Under the pieces are notes generated by a model that worked only from the letters and a program-made list of their open reading frames with translations, was not told the DNA's origin and ran no database searches. A stretch of DNA of 64,000 nt from Pyrenophora tritici-repentis. Its lineage: Eukaryota; Ascomycota; Dothideomycetes; Pleosporales; Pleosporaceae. Shown in pieces: positions 9,801 to 21,979 of the stretch. Position numbers and translations under genes: made by a program. How positions within the stretch are numbered: the stretch's first letter is position 1; each line of letters starts with the position of its first letter. Location of the stretch: NCBI RefSeq assembly GCF_003171515.1, contig NC_089392.1, positions 2,480,001 to 2,544,000 of the forward strand. The letters are read 5' to 3'.

Positions 9801-12790
9801 GGCCTGATAATCAAATTTGTAGTCCTCATGGCGACTACACTCACGATGCCTAGTGCCAAGCTAGATGTCTAACATCCGGTTGGCGAATACCTTCAGCTCA
9901 AAAGCTATCGTCGCGCGGATGAACTTGTCTCATCGGACCGTTTACTGACTGATTCAGCGTTTAATGTCACCGTCATGAAGTCACCACTAAGATCTTCACT
10001 GCGGCTAGGGCTACTCTCTGCAGCGAGCCTCCAGCCTCTAGTAACTTGTATATGCAGGGTGATATACTCAGGTGCTCATTGCAACTACTTACACCAAGAG
10101 ACCAGGTGGTTTCGCTCTGCGGTTAATCAGCGCCGTCTGTTCAAGTTTGCCCCGCGGAGCACGCAGCTTGACGCAGCCAAATGCCATGGGGATGGTCGCT
10201 AGCTTCCGATCAGACGACCCATGTGGGACGATGCAGATTCGTTGACTCGTATAACAAAGACGTTGTACAATAATACCCCATATCAATTGTACGCCTTTCA
10301 TGGACTGAAAACTCTAGCACAACGGCGGTCAGACCACTGAGCCACATAGTGGCATGTACGCCTGGTCGGTTGGCATCGGGCCCCAACAATACGGTTCTCC
10401 CTTTCATCTCACATGGTTCACTCCAGCTGATGCAACGAGCTAATGCTTACGGTTCCAGAACAAGGACTTTGCCAGCAACCAGCCGCCACGTTGTACTCCA
10501 AGAGCATGGAGCATGTGGCTAGAATCGAGGCGTGGGGATGCGGCGCGCCCAACGCTATATGTCCCACGGGTCAGTGGCGTCTCTGCGAAACATACGGCTT
10601 TGATACGTACCAAAGAAAGTTGGCCCAAGAAGACCAAGTGCACGTGCAACCGCGAGCGCCATAGCCGAGATGCGTGATGATCGATGCGCCTACATACTAT
10701 AATCGGACTGCGTTTCGTCCCGCGTCTAAACCAAACTTCGTCAAGTGCAGTGCACTTCCTGGATAACTTCCAAACCTCAGGACATTGGATTCAATTACCG
10801 ACAGCTTGTAAATGCAGGTCATACTTACAGCATGACACAACTGTCCATTCTATGCGATTGGCGATTGCTGAGATGGAATTCATATGCTCAATGATGATCG
10901 ACGTCGGGCATCCCGAGAGCTAAGATTGTAGCGACACGATCTAGTATGAACGCCAGTGTAAGTGGCAAGACGGATGGGGGTGAGCACTGCTAGAATGGCC
11001 CATGCGCATCGACATCCCTTGACCAAGATGGACAAAGTCTACTCGGCACGTCAGATGTCAGATACCCCGATCCGCGGAAGACGGTGTTTGGCCTAAGCCA
11101 TTAGCAGCTGTGCGCCTGATTGACGAAGGGGAGGCCCGTTGTCCCCGCAGCCGAGCCTATCTCGATGGTTTAGGAAACGTTGGTACACCATGTGCACCAG
11201 CGTATACGCTAATTGGCTACAGCACGTTGTCCGTTCAGGCTGTTTACAGAAGTTTGGTTAGTTGATCACGTACCAGTACTCACCACCCGTTACTTCCTCT
11301 TTAATCCCGCGCGGCTTCATCGATCAAACGGCTCGGAACCGCTTCAAAACGGAGCGCTGCACGAGATAGGGTCACTCATTTCACATGCACCTTGTCTCTA
11401 GCTCTGAGCTCATCATGGTCCTTGATACCTAGCTTGTTCAGCACCTTGACGGCCCACCGATACCGCAGATTACCAATCCAAACTCTCGCTTGCATCCAAT
11501 AATCAAAGAAGTGATGGAACTTAGTGATGAGGGGATTACGAATATGCATCTCAGATGCGCAGGGACCAGCATCTGAGAACAGTGCAGCGCCCAAGTTCAG
11601 ACGAGGGGGAACGCTGGGCGAACGCGTTAGTGCAGCTGAATGATGGAAAGCTCACTTAGTTGAGAAAGGGACCATGGCTTGCGAGGCTGTTGGAAGCTGG
11701 GGTCTAGATGCCAGATGATACGATGAGCATGTCTGCCCAAACACCCTCCCAGTGGACATTCAATGCGCCTCTCCTTCACACATGAGGTGACATGAGGTAG
11801 TTCCACCAGGATCAATATGACGTCCAACTATTGGCTTCAGCCTCTAGATATGCAATGACTCCACGATTCAATGAATGTGGAGCTATCGCGAGTCAAACAA
11901 TGGAACTGACGATGAACAGTTTGAGTGGAGCACTCTATTCACTTGTTCGCCCAATCTCACTCGTCACTACAACTGACTACACGCAGCCCTGCACAAGCAC
12001 GCAAGCAGCCACCCGAAAGCCCCAAAGCGTCTCGCTACCCCATGTGACTCGCTTCCCCAAGTCTCTCCGTTTCCCCAAGCCGCCTATCGCTACTTCGAAC
12101 CCGCCTATCAGTTTACGTGCAACGCCAAACGAGACAAGTCCAGTTTGTTTTTGGCCCTTTGCCCTCTTCGTCTCCTCTGCCCGCCTGTGAGTGATTTAGG
12201 GTTCGCGCTAAGGCCTGCCACAGAGTGGGCCCTGATCCCCCCCCGAAAGGTTTTCTGGGACATGAGGAGCAAGCAAAAAAGCAAAAACACACGGATCCAA
12301 GGCTAATGGTTTTTTATTCTCTCTGTAACAGTGTTCGTTTGTAGATCGATCGAATGGGATTGGGGCAACACTAGTAGCCCCTCCCTAACGACCGCATGCG
12401 GCTTTTCGGACTTTTGTTTTCTTGTGGCATAGTACGGTAAGTATGTTTCTTTCGCAACGTTTGTTCGGGATTTGGGTTTCGGTTGGAGTGGTGCGCGGTG
12501 CGCAAGGTTGGGTTTTGGTGGTGCCTTACCCGTTCAGGGGCTGGGATGGTGGACGCGCGTGTGTGGGAGGAGTGGGGATATTCTCTGGGCTGGTTGGTTG
12601 GTTTGGATGGTTTGTGGTGAGGAGTGGCACGTATGCAAGTTTCGTGTGGTGGTTGCGAGAAGACATATATGGAGCGGGTGTCTCTCGATATTCGTTTTAC
12701 GGCCTATCATAGCAAACAAGTGTGCAGCAAGAACAAGCAACTTCTCTCTCATCTTCACACCACATCCAACCATAGCGAACAGCTACTCCG
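6891..12790. other. Gene-poor region, about 5.9 kb
   Basis: Only scattered open frames under about 125 codons occur on either strand, none with a recognisable domain or a splice-joinable partner. The left end must hold the DUF1996 promoter. Base composition looks ordinary by eye, not strongly AT-rich, so an old RIP-degraded transposon is not obvious. I see no LTR, TIR or tRNA. Confidence 0.5.
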
Positions 12791-13286
12791 TTCTTATATA
12801 TACATCTTCGTTGGACCCTTGTACACCATCCACATTTTGTGTCATACTACCTTCGCCGACATAACCACTACTCTACTTTCATCCTCTGCATACGCTACAG
12901 TACTTCACCACACCCTCAGTTGTAACAAGACTGCATCACTACTGCCAGCCTACACACAAAAAATCCAACAACAACTCAAACGTCACAACGACATTACAAC
13001 AAACCCGTTGAACCAACCAACCAAACCAACACAACCCAACAATAACTCAACCAACCTCACAACCACCGACATCCTATAAAATGGCTCCCCGACCATGGAC
13101 CGTTCTCCCCCCTTGCCCCGGCCCCCCACCAACCCGCCCTCTTCCTCCTCTACCAACAGCATGAAACAACAACATCTCTCTTTCCTTCTCAGCAAGGAAA
13201 GGATGAATGAAAACTACAATGACGAGCCACCGCGCCGACGGAAGCGATGTGTTCATCTTCAACACCATCTTCGACAACATCTTTAA
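12791..13286 (+). promoter_or_regulatory. Promoter-and-leader-like segment with short ORFs
   Basis: A TATATATAC box (about 12795) is followed by some 280 nt of C/A-rich, G-poor sequence full of CAACAA and CCAACC units. This is the style of highly expressed fungal leaders, and it ends at ATAAAATGG (ATG at 13081). That ATG opens only a 26-codon proline-rich frame (stop at 13159). An overlapping frame from 13095 runs 63 codons (MDRSPPLPRPPTN...), and a third short frame starts at 13219. This may be a real transcript with upstream ORFs, a small-peptide gene, or a gene whose introns I cannot place. No product is recognised. Confidence 0.3.
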
Positions 13287-13681
13287 ACGGCAAAGTCTTC
13301 GACTATGATGGAATGATGGATGGATGGGTGGCGGGCGCGACGCGATGCGATGTACGCACGCGGGCCCGAGGGTGGATGAAGATATGAGGGAAGGGTGGGA
13401 GAAGGATTGATGATGATTTAGGTGTTTTTTGAGTTAGCATGTTTATACCAATCTTGCGATTTTGTACTTCTAGGTGTGGGCTTTTGAGGAAGAGAGGGGA
13501 GAAGAACGAAGCTGGAAGCAGACCAATGATATCAAACAACCAATTTCACACCTCTCGTCTACAACGACAGAGGGAACTTCAAACAAGAGACTTTATCCAC
13601 ATCATATATTCACGTGACATCCTTCTAACTTATCTACATGGAGAAATCATCTAGTCCATCAACCCCTACCTCGCCAGTTCC

Positions 13682-14677
13682 CTACAAACCCCCAGCAAAC
13701 AACAACCCATTATCCCTCCTCACCTTCTCCAACACCGCCAAAACATCCCTACTATGCCTCTCCAACCGCTCCACCTCCTCCATATCCCCTCCCTCCAGAA
13801 TCCCCGCAAAAGCCCTCGCCTCTTCGATCAAGTTCAACTTCTCCGGCTGCTTGACCCTCTCCACGGACGTCTTCGTCTTAGTCTTCGGATCCCAAAACAC
13901 CACGTCGTCGATATCCGTCACCGTCTTGATTGCCAACGTACCTTTTTCGCCGTAGATCTCCGTCGGGGCGTCAGAATTGTAGATTTTGGAGTGGCACAGA
14001 TGGACGGTGAAGTTGGGGTACGTGAGAAGGAGACGGCCAGCGCCATCTGCGCCCGTGGCGATTTTAACGGGCCAGTACTGTGCGTCTTGCGGTGCGCCGA
14101 AGAGGTCAATGGCGGCGGCTACGCAATAGACGCCTAGGTCTACGAGGGCGCCGCCACCCATCTCTAGGTTGAAGATGTTGGGCACTTCGCCTTGGAGTAC
14201 TTTTTCGTAGCGACTGCTGTACTGGGCGAAGGTGATGCTCGCGCCGTAGATGGGACCAAGGTCGGGGAGCTTGCTTTTTAGGAGTTTGAAGTTGGCTTCT
14301 TGGATGTGGCGGAAGGCTTCGATTAGGACGACTTTGTTTGACTTTGCGAGGGCGAAGAGTTCTTTGAGCTCGGATACTGTGCTGCAGCTGGGTTTCTCGA
14401 CAATGACGTTTTTGCCGACCGAGAGGAAGAGCTTGGCTTGTTCGTAGTGGAAAATATTGGGGCTTGCGATGTAGATTGTGTCAATGGAGGAACGGGAGAG
14501 AGCTTCTAGGTCCGTGTAGGTGGTGATTTGTTTGTCGGTGTATTTGGATGCAAATTCCTTTGCTGTTTCTTCCTTGCGCGAGTAGACGGCGGTCAGGTTG
14601 TACTTTCCGGTAGCGTGGGCCGCCTCGACGAAGGAGTGGGTGATCCAGTTGGTTCCAATGATTCCGAGGTTGATCAT
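13682..14677 (-). CDS. Gfo/Idh/MocA-family NAD(P)-dependent oxidoreductase
   Basis: Intronless 331-residue dehydrogenase of the glucose-fructose oxidoreductase / inositol dehydrogenase fold. The N-terminal Rossmann domain starts immediately (INLGIIGTNWITHSFVEAA). The family signature for cofactor and substrate binding, VIVEKPS, is at about residues 92-98 (EKP is the catalytic-site motif). The C-terminal alpha/beta domain includes NLEMGGGALVDLGVYCVAA, where the D and the Y of DLGVY are typical. No signal peptide, so probably cytosolic. Substrate cannot be told; fungal relatives include dihydrodiol/xylose dehydrogenase-like enzymes. A TATA box lies 57 nt upstream of the start. Confidence 0.88.
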   Translation of the reverse strand: MINLGIIGTNWITHSFVEAAHATGKYNLTAVYSRKEETAKEFASKYTDKQITTYTDLEALSRSSIDTIYIASPNIFHYEQAKLFLSVGKNVIVEKPSCSTVSELKELFALAKSNKVVLIEAFRHIQEANFKLLKSKLPDLGPIYGASITFAQYSSRYEKVLQGEVPNIFNLEMGGGALVDLGVYCVAAAIDLFGAPQDAQYWPVKIATGADGAGRLLLTYPNFTVHLCHSKIYNSDAPTEIYGEKGTLAIKTVTDIDDVVFWDPKTKTKTSVERVKQPEKLNLIEEARAFAGILEGGDMEEVERLERHSRDVLAVLEKVRRDNGLLFAGGL

Positions 14678-15338
14678 CTTTGCGGTGTTGTTGCGGTGTT
14701 GTTCGATGGAGAATACAGAGCAAATTCTGGCGACTTATATACGTCTACTCCTGCAAAATCTGTCAGCGTTGAGTCGAGGGGCTGTCGCGTTCCCCGACCC
14801 CACTAGCAAAGCTTCAAGCTCCTAGTGTGATGTCATTGGCTGGCTGTTACGACTTCCCAAAGTGGAAGTACGAGGCAAAACTGACCACCAGCCGAGGAGA
14901 AAACAAATTCTTCACATAGAAATAGAGAGACGACAAGGATTTTTAATAAAGTATTGTATTCGGATGGGCTACCAAGTGTATGCCGGATTGAGGGACAGAC
15001 TCCATAACTGCTGCGCAAAATCACAGCTCCTGTCGAGGAGGGTATCATGTTGCTGACCATGTGTCGTCGTCGATATGTAACATACCGCATATGCGTAAAA
15101 ACAAAAAACATACAGACCCACATCGTCGACTGCGCCTAGACCGAGGCTTGCTGAATGTTGGACGATCGTAACGTAAAAGACAAAAAACAAGACGCGAACC
15201 AGCCCTAACGAAAGACCGGGGTGAGACTGCAGCAAGACAGGCTCCAAAACTCCACACGCTGAAAGTAGGATGCTCCAAGATATGCAATAACGCCAACAAA
15301 ATGCCAAGAAACCCGTGACCGCATGGTCTGGGTGTGAA
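14678..15338. other. Intergenic
   Basis: Holds the promoter of the Gfo/Idh/MocA gene (left) and the 3' flank of the proline-rich gene (right). No other feature seen. Confidence 0.5.
14734..14741 (-). promoter_or_regulatory. TATA box of the oxidoreductase gene
   Basis: On the minus strand TATATAAG lies 57 nt upstream of the start codon at 14677, a good match to a fungal TATA element. Confidence 0.45.
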
Positions 15339-16535
15339 TCAGTCTTCCCAGATTGTCTCAAGATCCAGGTCTTGTCGTCGTTCGGCTCCGCAGACACTCC
15401 ACCTCTTCCTCGAATCCCTCTTGCCAAAACCGAGACTACGTCCACGTCCTTCGGGTACGTCCAGGCTGGACCTTCGACCCTCTCCACCGTCTTCACGGTC
15501 AGCTGCGGCCTTGAGCTTCCTGATACGATCCGCCTCTATGGCCTCCTCCTCGGCATCTGGACTGTCTTCAATAGTTTCGAGTGATGAGATGGAAGGGCTG
15601 CGAGAGCGCATCGAAGTCGGAGTAGACGGGACCGACGATGAAGCCAGCGACGACGGGTAGTTCTCGTTGAACCTGGCAGGCGCAAACAAGGGTGACGATG
15701 CTGTCGAAGTGGGCTGGCTGCCAGAGGGGTTGCTGGTAGGGGGTGTACCAAAGGATACAGAGACCTGGTAGAGAGGAGAAGCCGGTCGACGGCGTCTGGA
15801 GAGCGAACCCGTGCTGCTGTAGAGACTGGATACGGTGTTGCCTACGCGGGGCGTAAGCTCTAGCTCGGCATCCTCGGAGATGTCGCAAACGCTCGGTGCG
15901 CCGTCGAAAGAGCCGATGGAGGCCGGGCGGTTGCCCGAGCCATATCGCTCAGGGTGTGGCCGTGGCTCCAGTGCCCGCGGGCTCCGGCTCAGTTTCGGTG
16001 ATCGCAGAGGGGAGGCGGGGCGGGCCAGTGGCATAGGTGCGGATGAGAGCTTGAGGTTGCCAATGGGTTGCATGACGGTGGGCAGCGAATGAGCGCGCGT
16101 CATGGGAGGCGCGTTTGGCAGCGCGGACCCGCTGTGTGAGCGAAGGTGAGAGCGAGCATAGGGCGAGCGGTTCCGGGGCTTCGTGGTAGGAGTGGAAAGC
16201 GACGACATGAAGGGCAGAGAAGACAAGGTGCTTGGCTGGGGGTCTGTCTGGGCGCGTGGAGTAGATGGCCTGCGAGAAGAGAGGATATTCTCAGCACTTC
16301 CTTTTCCCATGGTGGCGTCGGGAACAGTGACAGCCGTCTTGGTAGTAATGGTGATTTGCTGCTGCTGCTGTTGCTGGGTCGAGCTAGTATGGCGTAGTGT
16401 AGGGAGACTTTGAGCTTTTGTGGGCGGAGAAGGTGCTGGACGTCTTGGGCTTGGGGGCGGCATCGGGGCAGGGTGGTCGGTCATGATGTCTTCTTTGTAG
16501 GGGCTTTTGCGGGTTAAGCGTGGTGCGGTCCTCAT
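15339..16535 (-). CDS. Proline/serine-rich low-complexity protein, conserved basic C-terminus
   Basis: Intronless, 398 residues, function unknown. Residues 1-340 are low-complexity Pro/Ser/Arg/Thr (PPPSPRRPAPSPP; seven glutamines near residue 58; many SP and TP sites that could be kinase targets). The C-terminal ~80 residues look ordered and charged: SISSLETIEDSPDAEEEAIE, a short helix ADRIRKLKAAADRED, then RKRWSVCGAERRQDLDLETIWED. This end is the part most likely to be conserved among fungi (my impression; no search was possible). A second in-frame ATG (MTDHPAPMPPP, 16484) is an equally plausible start because the first 17 residues are unremarkable. The strong SP/RS content suggests a phosphorylated regulatory or scaffold protein, but this is weak inference. 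Confidence 0.7.
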   Translation of the reverse strand: MRTAPRLTRKSPYKEDIMTDHPAPMPPPSPRRPAPSPPTKAQSLPTLRHTSSTQQQQQQQITITTKTAVTVPDATMGKGSAENILSSRRPSTPRAQTDPQPSTLSSLPFMSSLSTPTTKPRNRSPYARSHLRSHSGSALPNAPPMTRAHSLPTVMQPIGNLKLSSAPMPLARPASPLRSPKLSRSPRALEPRPHPERYGSGNRPASIGSFDGAPSVCDISEDAELELTPRVGNTVSSLYSSTGSLSRRRRPASPLYQVSVSFGTPPTSNPSGSQPTSTASSPLFAPARFNENYPSSLASSSVPSTPTSMRSRSPSISSLETIEDSPDAEEEAIEADRIRKLKAAADREDGGEGRRSSLDVPEGRGRSLGFGKRDSRKRWSVCGAERRQDLDLETIWED

Positions 16536-19277
16536 TCAGTGTGGGCGGGCGCGGGCGTATACATAGTCTATGGCGACAACTTGTGAGGCCGAGGTGGAGC
16601 CAAGCAACGCAGGGGAATAGTCTGGTGCTCGTGTTGTTCTGGGCCGTGTCCCAACCGCTCGACGCACGATGCACCTTGCAGCGTTTCAGCCGCCGGCAAC
16701 TTTACTTTCGCAACGCGATGACTGGCCAGAGACGGCCAAGTTGTTTAAAGCGAGGCCGGTCACATGCGGGAGCGACAAATAGTGTGCGAGATCAGCTGCA
16801 GTTGGAGCTGAGAGAGTCGGAGGTTGCTCACGATGCGAAAGGAGCTGCGACTTGAGCGCGGAGGAGCGGCCAGGCGTTGGTACCTGCCGCCGCCATGCCC
16901 GCTATCGACGTCTGGGGCAGGCGCGCCCACCCGACAAAGCAACCGCGACTCAGTGCACCACACCACACCACACCACACCACACACACCAACACTGACAAG
17001 ACACCTCTCACGCACTCAAGCACCACCAAGCCACTGTCAGTGACACTTTAGTTGTTACACTGCAAACATGTACGTCAATGTAGGTATCCATATGTCAAAC
17101 CGTCAGTCCTGCTGCTTCTAATGTCCCTCTCTGGCTGCCATGATCCCTGGCCGACGCCGACGCCGAACCTAGGAGGACCCTGAAATAGCTCCAATCGAGC
17201 CTAGCGCCTCCTCTCCACATATCACGTGCACGCTCCACACTAGGAACGCCCGCACCACTCCCTGCACCCCAAACGACGCAAAACGTCCCAATCACGCCTA
17301 TGAACGCCGTAAATTTGGCCGTTACCAAGACCCCGATTGCCTCTCTGCCGCACCATATGCTTGCCCAAGGTCATATTTCAGGACAAGTCCTTATTTATGC
17401 GCCATTGCCCCCACGTCATCGTACGCATTGCTGCCAATTCGTGCCAATGTGTTGCTTGCATTACCATGCAGGGGTATGTGATTCCCGTGGTCGGCTAATG
17501 ACTTGACCGCCATATCGTATGGTGTAGATACAATACCCTCCCCACTGTGCCTGAGGAACTGCATGTCTGTGGCTTTGGAATCTGTCAGACTGTCAGGCTG
17601 TCACTTCATGCAATTACTCGACCAAGTTTGTTTGCGAGCCTAACTCGCCATTTGCCCAACGACATGCTATACCTACAGCTCGCCCTTCGACCACCACCAA
17701 TATCATCCAATCCATCCACTCAACACCCGCCCTCCGTAAGGTAAGCCCTTGCCCTAACCAGCCGAATCCATTCCCTTGGTAGCGGCCAGAACCTTCTCTC
17801 TCTTCCAGCAGAAAGAGGACAGATAATCGCCTTTCTCGCACTCAACAAGAACCGCGCTACAGTTGCTCCAGCATAACCTTAGGCTCCACCAAAAAAGTCT
17901 GTCCTATTTCGGAAATTTACAACCAATGCAACAACCCAGGTACCTGGAGCTAAAAACTCGGTAAGCTCTTCGGCGCGACCAGCGAAAACGATTGGTTGGC
18001 TTGAGCAACAAATACCTCACCTCACGCATCCTCAGTCCATGTCATCATACAAAATGCTCGTCCGTTTACCAACTGCCGGGTTAGTTAAGCTGATGATTCG
18101 CCTCCCGTTCCGTCGGCATCATCACAAATACTGTATTTGAAATTTCCAAACGTTTCCATGTTGTATCCCTACCACGTCCCTCTCCCACATCAAAACCAAC
18201 ATGCCTCCTTACACACACACTCACGCATCCACTCGGTCAAACCCCCCGCGCTCAGAAAGAAACCCCACCTAAAAGCGGTAAAGTTTCTCAAGCACACACA
18301 AAAGCAGTCCGTGCGTAGCTTGCGTAAGTAGTCTCACCGCGTAGCCTCGCCGCGTACCTGTAGCCGCAGCTTCGTCCGTCCCTCTCACTCACGCTCCAAG
18401 CGGTGAAGTTCGGCCTAACCTCTACTTGACCGCCTCTAGGTGCCACCCTTTCCTTTCCAACGGAACCTCGGTTCTAGCCTTCCCGTCTCGCACATCCCGC
18501 TTCATGGTAAGGAAGGGAGGGATACACGGTCTTTCTTGACCTACAATAGCACACCCGTTCTATCGATTGTGGCTGATGTAATAAACAACCTTTGGCACTA
18601 CTATCTAATGTTTATTGTTTATCACCCAAGTTTGTTTGTTTGTTTACGTGCGCGGTTTGGTAGGCTGGTAGGCTGCGTATCTAAGCAACCGGCGCTGCCG
18701 GTTTAGTGGTTGCTAGCGCTGGTGCTTGGGTATTGTTGAAGGGAGCTGGAGCACGTACCTGATAGGGGCGACGAAGACGATATTGCTAGGGTACTTGAGT
18801 GCTGGTGACTCGCCTTTTGGAACGACGGCTTGGGGGTTGCTATCCCGTTCTTGAGGTCAACATCCGATGCTGCATCGCGTTGTCTGCGCCTCTTTAACAC
18901 GAAGGAACGCGTGACTCGCAACAGAGCGCTTAGGAGACGTCTCGAGGTAGGAGCTACGGTGTGTGGTATAGGATACACATCTCGATAATGGTGACATCTA
19001 TACATAAGTGAACTAAGTATGAAAGGAATGAAGATAACAAACACAGATTAAGCGTTGAGGTGGGAATACCAATAATCTTTACACGCCCTATGCGTAATAC
19101 ACTAACCTCGTATCTATCATGTACACATCACCTTATACGCCTGTCTCATGCTGCATCCATTCCACGTCGCCCTACCATACATCGACCCGAAAGAAAGAAC
19201 GCCCCAAATATCAACTGAACACCTACAAATGCGTGCAAAGTCATAAACAGTCAAAGCCGTTCTCATAACACTTTCTA
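16536..19277. other. Intergenic, 2.7 kb
   Basis: Contains the promoter of the proline-rich gene, a CACAC-type microsatellite, and pyrimidine-rich sequence from 17.6 to 18.7 kb. A 113-codon minus-strand frame at 18703-19044 has no recognisable domain and I do not support it as a gene. The right end is the 3' flank of the PIF1 gene. Confidence 0.45.
16956..16988 (+). repeat. CACAC/ACACC microsatellite
   Basis: About six tandem copies of a 5-bp CACAC-type unit (CACCACACCACACCACACC...) in the region upstream of the proline-rich gene. Confidence 0.8.
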
Positions 19278-21979
19278 CTAGTCATCACCGCTCTTCTTCG
19301 CCTTGGCAGCTTGCATCTTACCCAGAATAGTCTTACTCTTCGCCTTGCCCTCAATCTGCTCCGCCGTGCTCAAACTGCTATAGAACAGCCTCACTTTCTC
19401 ATGCGCAAGCACCTTCCTAGGATCGAAGCGGAGGATCTGCAAACCCGCCATGCTCGTCGCACGGGAGAGCGCAACGTACGCCTGACCCTTCTCGAACACA
19501 CGGCCAAGGTCGACGCGGACGCGCTCCAGGGTTTGACCTTGCGCCTTGTGAATTGAGAGCGCCCAGGCGAGGATGAGTGGGATCTGGGAGCGCGAGGCTT
19601 GCACTTCGCCGTTGGGGAGCTCAATCTTCCAGTCTTCGCGCTTACAGAGTAGATCGCGTGTTGTGCCATCGGCGATGGCGAAGCGCACTACTGGATACAC
19701 CTGATTGGTGTTGATTCCGAGCGTGGCCTTTCCCATTTCCACCTTCAGGGCAGCTTCCGATGGGCCGGCCTCGAGGAAGGCTTCTTCGTCGTCCTTGTAG
19801 ATGTTGAACATTTGCTCCGTCATGAATCCGGTTACCTTGCCGAGCGAGCCGTTGACCAACGTATCGTCCATGTTCTTGACCAGCATCACTTGCGCACCCT
19901 TCTTCAGATGTATCTGCTCTGGGACCATGCAGTTCTGTAGAAGCTTGTCTCGCATTTCCTTGTTCTGAATGGTACCGCCGTCACGGGCGTCGAAGGTAAA
20001 TGTGTTGCCGTGAAGTTGGAGCATGCGAGAACTGTTTGCACGATCGACCTCCTGACGTGTGGGGAACAATTCTGTTGCTTCGACGCTCTCGTCGGTTGTT
20101 GGCAGAGGGCGCTCCAGCTTCTTGAACCGTGCGATTGACTCGGGTGTTAATCGACCCTCTCGCATTTCATTGAGCATACCGGCAAATACTGGATCCTTCT
20201 GACGGAACACGTGATGCAGGCCAATAGTGTGCTCGATACTTGTGGTCCAGGTCCCCGCGTCAAAGGCAAACTTTGCTTGCCGCCCATGGTCTGGAACAGG
20301 AGGTAGTTGGAAGAAGTCACCCGTAATGACGAGTTGGATACCGCCAAATGGTCTGCCGTTATTGCGGATAGTGCGTGCAATCTGCTCCAGCTTGTCAAAC
20401 AGATCGCCGTCCACCATGGAGACTTCATCCATGATCAACACCTTGGTACGCATCCACCGCTGCTTTGCTTTCTGGTTGCGTCTAATCTTCTTGACTAGAT
20501 CCTCAGCCGGTTCCTTACCAAGACCGATACCGGAGAAGCTGTGCAGGGTGACGCCACCAATGTTGCAAGCAGCGAGACCTGTTGATGCAGTCACAGCTAC
20601 TCGGTCTGGCTCACGAACGTACTTTCGTCGCAAAGCCGCTATGATCTCTCGAAGTAGGACTGATTTACCAGTACCTGTCGCAGTCAGTACATGTATTTGT
20701 TTCAACGCTCAAGTCACGTACCAGCAGAACCAGTGAAGAACACGCTCTTCTTGTACTCCGTCACAAGGTTTAGTACATTTTGTTGCTCTTCACTCAGGAA
20801 GATCTTATGGACGGCGTTCTTGTTTTTCTTCTTGATGGCTTCCTTTGCATCGTCTTGTGTGCTCTGGCTGATCTTCGCCTGTGCTTTGGTTTCCCTCAGA
20901 TTCTTTTGCTGCTGCTTGATAGCACTGGCTGTAGTGTTCCAGAGGTATTCCGACTTGGGCTTTGGTGTTGAGATAACCTTGTCAGCTTCCGTTGATGGGC
21001 GTTTACTAGGGCGTGCAGCTTGTCGTTCTACTTCAGCTTCATCTTCTTCTTGTATGGACTGTGTCTTCTGGTCCGATGGCCACGGTAGCTTTCTTCGCTT
21101 TGTCTTCAAAGGCTCGGACTTTACAGGTGCCTTGAAATGTTCGGGTGGAGAAGACGACCAGGGTACCGACTGGCTACTCTTCGTCTCGGGTTTGATGTTT
21201 GCTGTCTGTATCCGTGAATTGTATCCAGAGTCTCTTGACCCAGTAGACGAGGCACTAGGTAATGTGGGGTAAGTAACAGTGCCTTTTGTCGCCGGATCCT
21301 CAACGTCCAGATCCACATCGCTATCGAAGTCGTCCTCGTCGAACAGCGCCGTTGCTAGACTACCGGTGGTGCTGGTGTGGAAAGACGCGGGCAGCTCATT
21401 CTCCTTCTCCATGCCGGCGATATTAAGCGTGGGGTACTCGAATACATCCTCTTCAGATCCCAATGGCTTGGCGGAGCCATTTGAAGTCCTCTTGATGCCC
21501 TTTGTGCCGATGTCCTTTGTGCCGGCACCCAATGGCCGCTGCGGCGGCCCCGCATCGTTTTGTTTTATCCCATTCCCCAAAGGACGCGCCTTGAAAGTAT
21601 TTCCTATCGACGATTGCTTGAAGGCATTGTTTGGCGGCGAGGTGGACGCGACGGAGTCATAATCCTGCACAGCTTGCTTGAACATGGACATGGTGGTGTG
21701 TGGGCGAGTAGCGAGGTATCCGAAGTAGGGTTGCGGTGAGGTTGTCGCGTTCGGAACCTTGAGTGGTGCGGTCGAGAAGCGCGTACGAGGGAGATGCGTT
21801 TGGGAGGGCCGTGTTAGTGGCAAGTGCGTCCGGCCGGGTTGTGGCGTAGAGAGCGGCGACCGTTTTGGATTGTACGGTTTAAGCGACGCACCTCTCCTGG
21901 CAAGGATAGAAAGCATGCAGCAAACAAAGAGCGCACCGAAAAAAGAAAAGATAAGTGAGATTGTGTCGAGAGGGTGCAT
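19278..21979 (-). CDS. pif1: PIF1-family 5'-3' DNA helicase
   Basis: ATP-dependent helicase of the Pif1/Rrm3 group, acting in mitochondrial DNA maintenance and nuclear telomere/G-quadruplex metabolism. Two exons, 21979-20722 and 20674-19278 (47-nt intron), give 884 residues. The intron splits the Walker A loop (FFTGSAG | [10 protein letters not shown]). Other motifs: [14 protein letters not shown] (Ia), [11 protein letters not shown] (Walker B), [16 protein letters not shown] (III, the Pif1-type GDFFQLPPV), and near the C-terminus [21 protein letters not shown] and [12 protein letters not shown] (V-VI). The long N-terminal part is disordered. The very N-terminus holds a hydrophobic stretch, then an Arg-rich, acid-free region ([19 protein letters not shown]) that fits a mitochondrial presequence if translation starts at the internal Met. 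The exact start among the first three Met codons is uncertain. Confidence 0.92.

Noticed and set aside
6891..12790. A RIP-degraded transposon filling the gene-poor region
   Set aside because: No AT-rich bias, no terminal repeats and no fragments of transposon proteins were recognisable.
15568..15888. Short frames overlapping the proline-rich gene on both strands
   Set aside because: Composition-driven shadows of a GC-rich low-complexity coding region.
16956..16988. Telomere- or CRISPR-like repeat array
   Set aside because: It is a simple CACAC-type microsatellite without spacers or telomeric units.
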